NCBI RefSeq assembly: GCF_014205335.1
Contig: NZ_JACHNH010000001.1
Location: forward strand, 6,194,501-6,258,500
DNA: 64,000 nt
Direction of reading: 5' to 3'
Source of the DNA: Amorphoplanes digitatis
GTDB taxonomy: Bacteria > Actinomycetota > Actinomycetes > Mycobacteriales > Micromonosporaceae
Numbering within the stretch: the stretch's first letter is position 1; every line of letters starts with the position of its first letter. The notes under the pieces were generated by a model, which made no database searches, had not been told where the DNA came from, and saw only the letters and a program-made list of their open reading frames with translations. Made by a program: the position numbers and the translations under genes. This document shows positions 42,312 through 50,735 of the stretch, piece after piece.

Positions 42312-45300
42312 GTGTGGCTACCTCCTGGTGCCGACCGCAGAATCCGTACGGCCTCGTCGACGGTGAGCCCGTCCTGGCAGGCGACCAGTCGCGCGGCCAG
42401 GGGAAGGCGCCTGGCGACCTGGTCGGCGATCTCGGGGCTGACCCGGCGCGGGTCGGCGAGGACGGTGAACTCGTACCGGTCCGCCGGCTCGGAGACGATG
42501 ACCGCGAGCGGCACCCGTGCCTCCGGCGTGTCGACCCGCAGCGGTTCGACCCGCAGCCCGCCCAGCCGGGGTACCGGCATCCGTAGGCCGACCATGTTGA
42601 ACACGACCTGCGAGTACGGTGCCCTGGCGCGGCCCGAGCGGGCCGGCCGCAGCCGCTGGATGATCCGTTCGAACGGCACGTCCTGATTCACCAGCGCGCC
42701 GGCGACGTTTTCCTGGACCGCGGCGAGCAACTCGGCGAGGCGCTGCCGTCCGCCGACCGGAAGCCGAATCGGCAGCATGTGCACGAACATTCCGATCAGC
42801 TTGTCGGCGTCCGGTCCGGGGCGCCGGAGGTTCGGGCAGGCGATCACCATGTCGTCCGCATCCGACGTCGCCCGCAGGACCAGCCCGAGCGCCGCCAGCA
42901 GCACCATGAACGGCGTCCCGCGTCGGCGCGCGGCCTGGTCCCGTACGGCGGCGGCGACCCCGGCCGGTATGCGGCCGGCGGCCGGCACGGCGGGACCGGG
43001 CGTGCCCGGCACGCCGCCGGGCAGCTCGATGACGGACGGCGCGCCGTCCAGTGCGCCGTGCCAGTAGTCCAGTTGGCCCGCCAGTTCACCGGAGTCCATC
43101 CGGGTGTGGTCGGCCGCGACCAGGTCGCCGTACTGGCCGGCCAGCGCCGGCAACGGCGACGGCTCGCCGCGGGCGTACGCGTCGTACAGCCGGCCCAGCT
43201 CGTCGACGAGGACGCCGAACGACCATCCGTCGAAGACGATGTGATGGACGGTGACCAGCACGACGACGTCCTCCGCGGCCGGCCGGAGTGCCCGGACGCG
43301 CAGGAGCGGTCCGGTGGCGAGGTCGAACGGCTGCCGGCGGTGCTCGTCGAGCCAGCGCTCGATCGTCGCCGGCGGGTCGTCCACGGGAAGCGGTACCGGC
43401 TGCGGCGGGGTGACCACGACCGCGACGTCCCGGCCGGTGGAGCGGAACGTCCACCGCAGGACCTCATGCCGCCGGACGATCTCGTCGATGCTCCGGCGCA
43501 GGGCAGCAAGGTCCAGCCGTCCCGTGACCCGGAACGCGATCGGGCTGTTGTAGTCGCTGCCGCCCGGGTCGAGCCGGTCGACGAACCACAGCTCACGCTG
43601 CTCCGGTGACGGCCGCCGGGCGGCGGCGACCGCCGGCCGTGGCGCCTCGACCGTGACCGCCTCGGCCACGACCGAGGCCAGTTCGCCGAGGGTCCGCGCC
43701 TCGAACAGCACGCGCAGCGGCACCCGGACGCCGAAGTCCTCCTGAACCCGGTTCATCATCCGGGCGGCAAGCAGGGAGTAGCCGCCGAGCCCGAAGAAGT
43801 CGTCGCCGGCCCGTACGGCCGGCACGCCGAGAAGCTCGCACCACAACCGGGCGAGCCGGGCCTGGACGCCGTCCGGACCGACGCCCTGATCGAGGCCCGG
43901 ATCCTGTACAGGCGGGGGAGGAAGCGCGGCCCGGTCGACCTTCTTGTTGGGCAGCAGCGGCAGCGCGTCGAGCACCACGTACCGCGCCGGCCGCAGGTAC
44001 TCGGGCAGGGTCCGGGCGGTGGTCTCGCGCAGCGTCGCCTCGATGCCCGGCGGGCCGGCGACATAGGCGATCAGTTGCCGTCCGCCGGAGTCGTCCGGCC
44101 TCGCGACGGTGACCACGTCCCGCACGCCCGGCACGGTCCGCAGCGTCGCGCTCACCTCGGCCGGCTCCACCCGGTATCCCCGGATCTTCACCTGTTCGTC
44201 GGTCCGGCCGACGAAGAGCAGATCACCGCCGGGCAGCTCGCGAACCAGGTCGCCGGTGCGGAACAGGCGCCGGCCCGGTACGCCTGCGAACGGGTCGGGC
44301 ACGAAGCGCTCGGCGGTCAGCCGGGCGCGGCCGAGATAGCCGCGACCGACCTGTGGCCCGCCGATGAACAGCTCGCCGGTCTCACCGGGCCGGACCTGAC
44401 GCAGGCCGGCGTCGAGCACACGCAGCTCCACCGTCGACAGGCCACGCCCGATGGGCAGCGCGGACGTGCCGGTGGGTTCCGATTCCACGACGTACACGGT
44501 GGAGATCGAGGTGCACTCGGTCGGGCCGTAGTGATGTATCAGGCGGGTACCGGCGGCCAGCAGCCCGCGGATGACCGACGCGTCGGCGGCCTCCCCGCCG
44601 AACCACACCCGGTCGCACCGCCCGATCCAGTCCGGCGCGACCGCGGCGAGTTGATGCAGCAACGAGCTGGTCAACGGCAGGGTGGTCACCGGAACCCGGT
44701 CGATCTCCTCGATCAGATGACCGACCGAGCGCAGCACGTCGTCGGTGCACAGGTAGACCGAGGCGCCCTGGGTCAGCGCGCCCCACACGTCGAGCAGCAC
44801 CGCGTCGAACGAGGAACTGAGCACGTGGGCCACCAGGTCACCCGGCGAGTGCCGCAGCGCCGGATGCCCGCCGGCGAGGGCGACCACGTTGGCGTGGGTG
44901 AGCACCGCGCCCTTCGGCCGTCCGGTGGAGCCCGAGGTGTAGAGGACCACCGCGGCCTGCTCCGGGTGCACGGCCGTGGCCGGTGCCGGCCACGGACCCG
45001 CCGCCGGCCGCGAGAGGTCGACGGTCGGGACCTGATCCGGTACGGGAACCGGCATGGTGCCGTCCGTCAGCACCACCGTGCACCCGGCGTCGATGATCAT
45101 GAAGCGGACCCGGTCCGGCGGGTAGGCGGGATCCAGCGGCACGTACGTGCCACCGGCCTTCAGCACGGCGAGCGACGCCACCACGGCGCCTCGGCCGCGC
45201 CGCATCCAGATGCCGACCCGGGTCTCCGGTTCCAGCGCGAGGCGGGCCGCCAGGTCGTCGGACCGGTGTTCCAGGTCGGCGTAGTCGAGAACGCCGGCGT

Positions 45301-45376
45301 CGTCCCGCAGCGCCACCGCACCGGGCCGGTCCCGGGCCTGAGCACTGATCAGGGCGTGGATCGCCGGCAGCTCCAT
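42308..45376 (-). CDS. NRPS A-T-C module, possible initiating module
   Basis: 1022 residues. A domain (1-480): LYTSGSTGRPKGAVLTH, SSFDAVLLDVWG, HHYGPTECTSI, FRTGD and a degenerate A10 LPNKKVDRAAL that keeps Lys. T domain (about 510-580): FFGLGGYSLLAAR, with Tyr in place of the common His. C domain (about 595-1010): HHIVFDGW. Beginning with an A domain and lacking an upstream C domain fits a starter module. The pocket reads roughly D-A-L-T-W-G-H-S-I-K, which I do not recognise, so the substrate may be an unusual amino acid. ATG start nine bases after the methyltransferase stop; its stop overlaps the carbamoyltransferase start by four bases. Confidence 0.92.
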   Translation of the reverse strand: MELPAIHALISAQARDRPGAVALRDDAGVLDYADLEHRSDDLAARLALEPETRVGIWMRRGRGAVVASLAVLKAGGTYVPLDPAYPPDRVRFMIIDAGCTVVLTDGTMPVPVPDQVPTVDLSRPAAGPWPAPATAVHPEQAAVVLYTSGSTGRPKGAVLTHANVVALAGGHPALRHSPGDLVAHVLSSSFDAVLLDVWGALTQGASVYLCTDDVLRSVGHLIEEIDRVPVTTLPLTSSLLHQLAAVAPDWIGRCDRVWFGGEAADASVIRGLLAAGTRLIHHYGPTECTSISTVYVVESEPTGTSALPIGRGLSTVELRVLDAGLRQVRPGETGELFIGGPQVGRGYLGRARLTAERFVPDPFAGVPGRRLFRTGDLVRELPGGDLLFVGRTDEQVKIRGYRVEPAEVSATLRTVPGVRDVVTVARPDDSGGRQLIAYVAGPPGIEATLRETTARTLPEYLRPARYVVLDALPLLPNKKVDRAALPPPPVQDPGLDQGVGPDGVQARLARLWCELLGVPAVRAGDDFFGLGGYSLLAARMMNRVQEDFGVRVPLRVLFEARTLGELASVVAEAVTVEAPRPAVAAARRPSPEQRELWFVDRLDPGGSDYNSPIAFRVTGRLDLAALRRSIDEIVRRHEVLRWTFRSTGRDVAVVVTPPQPVPLPVDDPPATIERWLDEHRRQPFDLATGPLLRVRALRPAAEDVVVLVTVHHIVFDGWSFGVLVDELGRLYDAYARGEPSPLPALAGQYGDLVAADHTRMDSGELAGQLDYWHGALDGAPSVIELPGGVPGTPGPAVPAAGRIPAGVAAAVRDQAARRRGTPFMVLLAALGLVLRATSDADDMVIACPNLRRPGPDADKLIGMFVHMLPIRLPVGGRQRLAELLAAVQENVAGALVNQDVPFERIIQRLRPARSGRARAPYSQVVFNMVGLRMPVPRLGGLRVEPLRVDTPEARVPLAVIVSEPADRYEFTVLADPRRVSPEIADQVARRLPLAARLVACQDGLTVDEAVRILRSAPGGSHT

Positions 45377-45385
45377 GGCCCCGCC

Positions 45386-46393
45386 TCAGCTCGCCCGGAC
45401 GAGGTGGAAGATCTTGGTGTTCGGCGGCAGGGTGACGTCGTGCTCCGCCTGGCACCGCCACCCCGAGTCGGGGAACACGTCCCGCCACTCGCCGAGCGTC
45501 GGCACGTACTTGTCCATCAGCGCGTGCACGTACTCGAAGCCCAGCGTCAGGATGGGCAGGTCCGCGCCGGGCGACCGTTCGGAGCGGTACGTGTCGCCGA
45601 GCGCGATGCCACCCAGCCGCGGGAAGACGGCGCGGAACCCGTCCAGGACGGCCAGGCAGTTCTCCCGGGGCCAGAAGTCGTGGCCCATCAGGAAGCAGGT
45701 CGCGACGTCCACGTCCGCGAACTCCGGTCGCGGCTCCAGCCGGCACACGTCGGCCTCGACCAGGACCACCCGGTCGAGCAGGCCGGCCTCGGCGACCCGC
45801 TTCCTCGCCAGTTCGATGGCGTCCGGCGCGATGTCGATGCCCACGCCGCGCGATCCGGGCCGGGCGAGCACCGCACGCACCAGGCGGTCGCCGTTGCCGC
45901 AGCCCAGGTCCGCGATGCAGGTGTAGTCGATGCCCTCGAGCATCCGGTCCAGCACCGGGTCGATGAACTGCCGGCCGAAGTCGGCGGTGCCGGTGCCGAT
46001 CCGGCCGGCGTCCCGGCGGATGAGCCCCCGGCCCCAACTGCCGCCCTGTGCGACGACGCCGCCGGTACGCAGCAGCTCACCGCAGCCGCCGAGGAGCCAG
46101 CCGAAGAAGCCCTTGGTGGCGTAGATCTCCGGGAACGCGTCCGCGGTCCTCGCCTCGTGTGCGTCGTCGGACACCCGCACGACCTCGGCCCATTCCAGCG
46201 CCGACAGGACCGCGCGGACCGACGGCTCGTGCAGGTCGTGCTCGCGGGCGAAGCGCGCGATGTCCAGCCGGCCCGCCGCCCTCAGCTCGTCGAGGAGCCC
46301 CACCTCCCACGCGGTGACGACGGCGTACGCCGCCAGCGCGGAGTTGAACAGTCGCGCGGGCGGGTCGGCGCCGAGACGGGCCACGATGGTCAT
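45386..46393 (-). CDS. SAM methyltransferase, MppJ/SgvM-like keto-acid C-methyltransferase candidate
   Basis: 335 residues. An N-terminal winged-helix region (RLDIARFAREHDLHEPSVRAVL) precedes a Rossmann fold (IADLGCGNGDRLVRAVL, VGIDIAPDAIELARKRV). Length and two-part layout match the family that methylates the beta-carbon of alpha-keto acids to make beta-methyl amino acids. MppJ, as I recall it, uses iron ligands His243 and His295; here His238 and His290 have the same 52-residue spacing (MGHDFW and EYVHALM). That supports a similar metal site but needs alignment. It overlaps the A-T gene by four bases within the operon. O-methylation is the alternative. Confidence 0.75.
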   Translation of the reverse strand: MTIVARLGADPPARLFNSALAAYAVVTAWEVGLLDELRAAGRLDIARFAREHDLHEPSVRAVLSALEWAEVVRVSDDAHEARTADAFPEIYATKGFFGWLLGGCGELLRTGGVVAQGGSWGRGLIRRDAGRIGTGTADFGRQFIDPVLDRMLEGIDYTCIADLGCGNGDRLVRAVLARPGSRGVGIDIAPDAIELARKRVAEAGLLDRVVLVEADVCRLEPRPEFADVDVATCFLMGHDFWPRENCLAVLDGFRAVFPRLGGIALGDTYRSERSPGADLPILTLGFEYVHALMDKYVPTLGEWRDVFPDSGWRCQAEHDVTLPPNTKIFHLVRAS

Positions 46394-48123
46394 TCCCCTC
46401 CACCTTCCTTATGGCGCAAGGCCTCCACCAACTTGGCGAGGTGGCCGAGCGTGTCGCAGTCGAACACCTCGCGCAGCGGCAGCTCCACGTCGAACTCCTC
46501 CTCGATCAGGGCCGCCACCTCGATCGCCATCAGCGAGTGACCGCCCAGTTCGAAGAAGTTGTCGCCGGTCCGCACCGTCGGGACGCCGAGCACCTGCGCC
46601 CAGATGCCGGCCAGGCGCGACTCGGTCGCCGTCATCTGCCCCTCGACCGCGCCGGCGTCGGCCGTGCCCTCGCCGGGTGCCGCGGTCAGGTAGGCGGCGA
46701 TCATGGCCGGCACGTCCACCTTGCCCGAGGGCAGGCGGGTCAGCTCGGGCACGGTGACCACCATCGGCACCATGGCGGTGGGCAGGCCCGCGTGCATCTG
46801 CCGGGCGAGCTGCCCGGCGTCCAGCGCGCCGCCGGCGCCGGCCACGAACGCGACGAGCCGGACCTCCTCGCCCGGTCCGGCCCAGCTGCCGACGGCCACC
46901 TCGGCGCCGGGACAGCGGGCGGACAGCGCGGCCCGGACCTCCGCCGGCTCGACCCGTACCCCGTTGACCTTGACCTGCTCGTCGCGACGGCCGAGAAACT
47001 CCAGCAGGCCGTCGGCGCCCACCCGGACCAGGTCGCCGGTGCGGTAGATCCGATCGCCGTGCGGCGTGGTCGGGTCCGGGACGAACCGCTCGGCCGTGGT
47101 CCGCGGATCGTTCAGATAGCCCCAGGCGAGCCCCGCGCCGGCGATCCCCAACTCGCCCTGCGGAACCCCCGTTCCGCCCAGGTCGTCGAGGACCACCGCA
47201 CGGGTGCCGTCGATCGCGCGACCGATCGGTACGGCATCGCCGTCGGCGAAGTCGAGGCCCGTGCACTCGAACCAGGTCGAGTCGATGCAGGTCTCGGTGG
47301 GACCGTACTGGTTGAACACCCGCGTGCCGTGCAGCGGTCGCAGCCGCCGCAGCAGCGCCGCGTCACACGCCTCGCCGCCGAGGAACAGGTACCGCAGCCC
47401 GCCGAGCGTGTCGACCTCGACGGTCCGCAGATAGGCGCGCAGCACCGACGGCACGAAGTGCGCCGCCGTCACACCGGCGCCGACGATCTGCTCGGCGGTG
47501 GCGCGCATGTCCCGCATCGCCTGGTCGTGGCCCACCACCACGCCGGCACCGTGCCACAGCGGCGCGAGCATCTCCCAGACGCCGAAGTCGAAGCCGGGCG
47601 AGGTCAGCCACGCGACCCTGTCCCCCGCGCCGAGCGGGTAGCGGGACTGGCCCCAGACGAGTCGGGCCGCCAGTGCCGCCCGGGGTACCGCCACCCCTCT
47701 GGGCCGGCCGGTCGAGCCGGAGGTGTAACAGACGTACGCCAACGACTGCGGATGCGGTGCGGGTTGCCGCCGCGGGCCGGCCGCGTGCCGGGCCCGCTCG
47801 ACGCCGGCGGCGTCGACGACCAGGCCGGGACGGCAGTCATCGAGGATCTGCCGGCGCCGCGCGCCGGGCAGTCCGGGATCCACCAGCACCGGTACGGCGC
47901 CGGCGTCCAGCGCGGCGAGGAACGCCACCAGGCAGTGGACGCCGCGTTCGATCTCGATCGCCGCGATGGTGCCGTTCGGCGCGACCTCGAACAGGCCGCC
48001 GGCGCCTCGGACCCACTCGGCGAGTTCGCCGTAGGAGTACACGGCGCCGTCGTACACGGCGGGTGCCCGCGGTGTGCGCGCCGCCGCCGCGAAGAACGGT
48101 TCGGTGAGGTCCGCGCCGGTCAC
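46390..48123 (-). CDS. Stand-alone NRPS A-T didomain
   Basis: 577 residues. GTG at 48123 overlaps the desulfurase-like gene stop by four bases. The A domain has YTSGSTGRPRGVAVPR, GFDFGVWEMLA, NQYGPTETCID, YRTGD and LPSGKVDVPAM with Lys. The T domain reads FFELGGHSLMAIE. No C domain. The pocket reads approximately D-F-W-H-F-G-Q-I-D-K. It shares W239, H278, F299 and D331 with the serine code but differs at three positions, so Ser-like or an unusual polar residue is a weak guess. In the proposed assembly line it supplies a residue in trans between an upstream C domain and the C-A-T protein. Confidence 0.9.
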   Translation of the reverse strand: MTGADLTEPFFAAAARTPRAPAVYDGAVYSYGELAEWVRGAGGLFEVAPNGTIAAIEIERGVHCLVAFLAALDAGAVPVLVDPGLPGARRRQILDDCRPGLVVDAAGVERARHAAGPRRQPAPHPQSLAYVCYTSGSTGRPRGVAVPRAALAARLVWGQSRYPLGAGDRVAWLTSPGFDFGVWEMLAPLWHGAGVVVGHDQAMRDMRATAEQIVGAGVTAAHFVPSVLRAYLRTVEVDTLGGLRYLFLGGEACDAALLRRLRPLHGTRVFNQYGPTETCIDSTWFECTGLDFADGDAVPIGRAIDGTRAVVLDDLGGTGVPQGELGIAGAGLAWGYLNDPRTTAERFVPDPTTPHGDRIYRTGDLVRVGADGLLEFLGRRDEQVKVNGVRVEPAEVRAALSARCPGAEVAVGSWAGPGEEVRLVAFVAGAGGALDAGQLARQMHAGLPTAMVPMVVTVPELTRLPSGKVDVPAMIAAYLTAAPGEGTADAGAVEGQMTATESRLAGIWAQVLGVPTVRTGDNFFELGGHSLMAIEVAALIEEEFDVELPLREVFDCDTLGHLAKLVEALRHKEGGGE

Positions 48124-49337
48124 AATGCCTCCAACACCTTGTCCAGACAGTGGAAGGCCTCCTCGACGTCGGTGACGGAGTTGTAGATGTAGGTCGACAT
48201 CCGCAGGACCTGGCCGCCGGCGAGGCCGTCGACGAGGGGCTGCGCGCACATGTGGCCGCTGCGGCACATGACGCCGAACGAGTCGCTCAGCGCGCGGGCG
48301 ACCTCGTCCAGGCGGGCGAAGCCGGGCAGCTCCATGGAGACCACACCGGCGTGGTCGCCGTCCGGCGCCGGGCCGATCACCCGGACCGTGTCGCGCCGCG
48401 CGCACTCGGCCAGGAGCGCGTTCGCCAACACCGTGTCGTGTTCGCGGATCTCCCGCTCTCCCAGCTCGTCCAGGTAGGACAGCGCGGCGCCGAAGCCGAT
48501 GACGGCGGCGATGTCCGGCGTGCCGTACTCGAAGCGGTGCGGAACCTTCCGGATCCGGTGGCCCTGCGTGTCGACCCAGTCGACGGTGCCGCCGCCCAGC
48601 ATGACCGGGCGGAGCCGCTCCAGCGCCGACATCCGTCCACAGAGGACGCCGACGCCGGTCGGGCCGCACATCTTGTGTCCGGAGAACGCCACGAAGTCGG
48701 CGCCCGCCGCGCGGAAGATCTCCCGGCGGTGCGGCAGGGACTGTGCGGCGTCGACAACGACGATCGCGCCGGCCTGCTTGGCGAGCCGGATCAGCCCGTC
48801 AAGGGGTGAATAGACCCCGGTGACGTTGGAGCACGCGGTGAGCGCGACCACCCTCGGGCCCTCGGCCAGCGCGCGCTCGAACTCGGCCAGGTCCAGGCCG
48901 CCGTCCGGGCGTACCGGGATCAGCCGCAGCCTCGAACGTACCCGCCAGGGCAGCAGATTCGAGTGGTGCGCGTCGAGGCTGCCCAGCACGAGATCGTCGG
49001 CGTTCAGGTCGAGGCCGGCCGCGACCATGTTCAACGCCTCGGTCGTGTTGCGTACGAAAACGATCTCCTCGGACCGGGCTCCGACGAACTCCGCCGTCTG
49101 GATGCGTACCCGCTCGTACTGGTCCGAGGCCTCCTCGGACAGCAGATGCTTCCCGCGGTGGATGTTCGCGCCGTTCGTCGTGTAATACCGGCACACCGCG
49201 TCGACCACCGGCCGCGGCCGCAGGGTCGTCGCCGCGCTGTCGAGATAGATCAGCCGCCGGCCGGCGACGGTGCGGGCCAGCACGTCGAAGGAGGCCGGCG
49301 AGGCGAGGGCCGCGCCGCTGCCGGTACGGGTCAGCAT
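48120..49337 (-). CDS. SufS-like PLP enzyme (cysteine desulfurase / class V aminotransferase)
   Basis: 405 residues, the usual SufS length. The PLP lysine is K222 in FSGHKMCGPTG, with HHSNLLPW and VDAAQSLPH upstream. The catalytic-cysteine loop of SufS (RxGHxCAQPL) is conserved as RSGHMCAQPL with Cys364. This suggests true sulfur mobilisation from cysteine, or the related lyase chemistry, rather than plain aminotransfer. The gene has no Suf neighbours. It overlaps the PaaK-like gene by seven bases and the A-T gene by four, so it belongs to the NRPS operon. Expected function: sulfur donation or PLP chemistry on a precursor amino acid. Confidence 0.85.
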   Translation of the reverse strand: MLTRTGSGAALASPASFDVLARTVAGRRLIYLDSAATTLRPRPVVDAVCRYYTTNGANIHRGKHLLSEEASDQYERVRIQTAEFVGARSEEIVFVRNTTEALNMVAAGLDLNADDLVLGSLDAHHSNLLPWRVRSRLRLIPVRPDGGLDLAEFERALAEGPRVVALTACSNVTGVYSPLDGLIRLAKQAGAIVVVDAAQSLPHRREIFRAAGADFVAFSGHKMCGPTGVGVLCGRMSALERLRPVMLGGGTVDWVDTQGHRIRKVPHRFEYGTPDIAAVIGFGAALSYLDELGEREIREHDTVLANALLAECARRDTVRVIGPAPDGDHAGVVSMELPGFARLDEVARALSDSFGVMCRSGHMCAQPLVDGLAGGQVLRMSTYIYNSVTDVEEAFHCLDKVLEAL

Positions 49338-50617
49338 GAGCCGACGCAGGACAGGAACTTGCCGCTGCGCTCGGACGGGATGTAGTCCACCCGCTGCACG
49401 TCGACGAGACTCCGCGCGCCCAGCGCGGCCCGCACCCGTGCGGCGAGCGCGTCACCCGCATCGGCCGGTGCCGCGGGCGCCGCGATGAACTTTAACCGGA
49501 ACCGCCGGTCCGACACCTGTTGCATCCGGTAGGCGATCACGTGCGGGTCGGCGCCGACGATGTCGTCGAACTGCTTCGGTGACACCGTGCGCGAATCCTG
49601 GCCGTACAGGAAGTGCACGGCTCTCCCTTCGTGCCGGACGGTCGGCGCGGGATGGCCGCAGGGGCACGGCGTCATCAGCCGGTACAGGTCGCCCGTGCGA
49701 TACCGGACGTGCGGCAGCAGCCGGTCGCCGAGCGAGGTGATGACGAGTTCGCCGATCTGGCCTCGGCTCACCGGCGTCAGCCCGACCCGGTCGAGCAACT
49801 CGATGTGGAAGGCGGAGTTGTTCAGGTGCAGGCGGCCGAGCGGGCAGTCCATCGCCACCCAGCCGAGTTCCGACATCGACACCACCTCGGCGATCGGCAC
49901 CTCGACGCCGAGCGCGTCACGGATCTGGCGGCGGGCGACCTGGGTCGCCAGGGTGTAGGTGAGGATGACGGCCGCCGGCCGCGGCGGGCTCTGCCCCCTG
50001 GCCAGGTATTGGCGGATCAGGAAGGCGAAGTGGGTCGCGTCGGTGTAGAACCAGTCGGGCCGGTACGAACCGATCTCGTCCATCGCCTGCGCCACCTGCG
50101 CCTCGGAGGTGGCGAGCAGGTCGTGACCCACGGGCAGAACGAGCGTGCCGTCGCGCAGCAGGCGACTCTCCATTGTCGAGTTCGGCGCGGCGCACTCGAC
50201 GTCCGAGCAGTTCGGTGCCGCGTACCGGGCGATCCGCTGTGAGCCCAGCCCGAGCAGGGCCGCCCGCAGGGCGGGGAACACCGAGGTCGTGGCCGACATC
50301 CGCCGGGCGAGATCGAAGGTGTAGGCGACAGTGGTCAGCCGCTCGCCTCCGGTGCCCGAGCTGTGGCTCTTGAGCACATGCTTGTCGTTCGCCGGCACCT
50401 GTGCGCGGGCGACGACCCCGGCGGGATAGTTCGACCGGTAGAACTCCTTGTCCGTGAACGGCAGCTCGCGGAAGGCCGCCTCGCCGGCCGGCCCGCTGGG
50501 GTCGACGCCGGCTTCGGCGAGAAGCCTTCGATACGCCGGCGCGTTCTCGAAGGCGTATCGCGCCTCACGCCACGCCGCACCGATGGTGGGCGTGTCACGC
50601 ACTGTCGCGGTATCCAT
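49331..50617 (-). CDS. PaaK/phenylacetate-CoA ligase-like adenylate-forming enzyme
   Basis: 428 residues. ATG at 50617 with GGGAGGGGG a few bases upstream; the frame is open 16 codons further. The AMP-binding phosphate loop is SHSSGTGGERLT, followed by VSMSELGWVAMDC and the motif HVRYRTGDLYRL. A C-terminal AMP_C-like lid ends IPSERSGKFLSCVGSC. This places it with PaaK/CapK/coenzyme-F390-synthetase enzymes that adenylate a carboxylate. A zinc-like CPCGHP motif is present near residue 320. It is the first gene of the ten-gene leftward operon. It probably activates an acid precursor, perhaps for thiolation together with the neighbouring desulfurase; that link is speculation. Confidence 0.82.
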   Translation of the reverse strand: MDTATVRDTPTIGAAWREARYAFENAPAYRRLLAEAGVDPSGPAGEAAFRELPFTDKEFYRSNYPAGVVARAQVPANDKHVLKSHSSGTGGERLTTVAYTFDLARRMSATTSVFPALRAALLGLGSQRIARYAAPNCSDVECAAPNSTMESRLLRDGTLVLPVGHDLLATSEAQVAQAMDEIGSYRPDWFYTDATHFAFLIRQYLARGQSPPRPAAVILTYTLATQVARRQIRDALGVEVPIAEVVSMSELGWVAMDCPLGRLHLNNSAFHIELLDRVGLTPVSRGQIGELVITSLGDRLLPHVRYRTGDLYRLMTPCPCGHPAPTVRHEGRAVHFLYGQDSRTVSPKQFDDIVGADPHVIAYRMQQVSDRRFRLKFIAAPAAPADAGDALAARVRAALGARSLVDVQRVDYIPSERSGKFLSCVGSC

Positions 50618-50735
50618 CGAGCCCCCTCCCGCCGCAAACAGTGGCCCGCGGCGGCGGTGGGACACCAGTGCTCAGTTAGCGCGCCCGGACGAGCGCCCGA
50701 ACGCCGCACCACGTCAGGGGCTCAGCGGATAGGCT

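Noticed and set aside
48124..48669. Upstream extension of the A-T didomain frame into the SufS-like gene
   Set aside because: Arg/Pro-rich shadow of the desulfurase; the A domain starts directly after the GTG at 48123.
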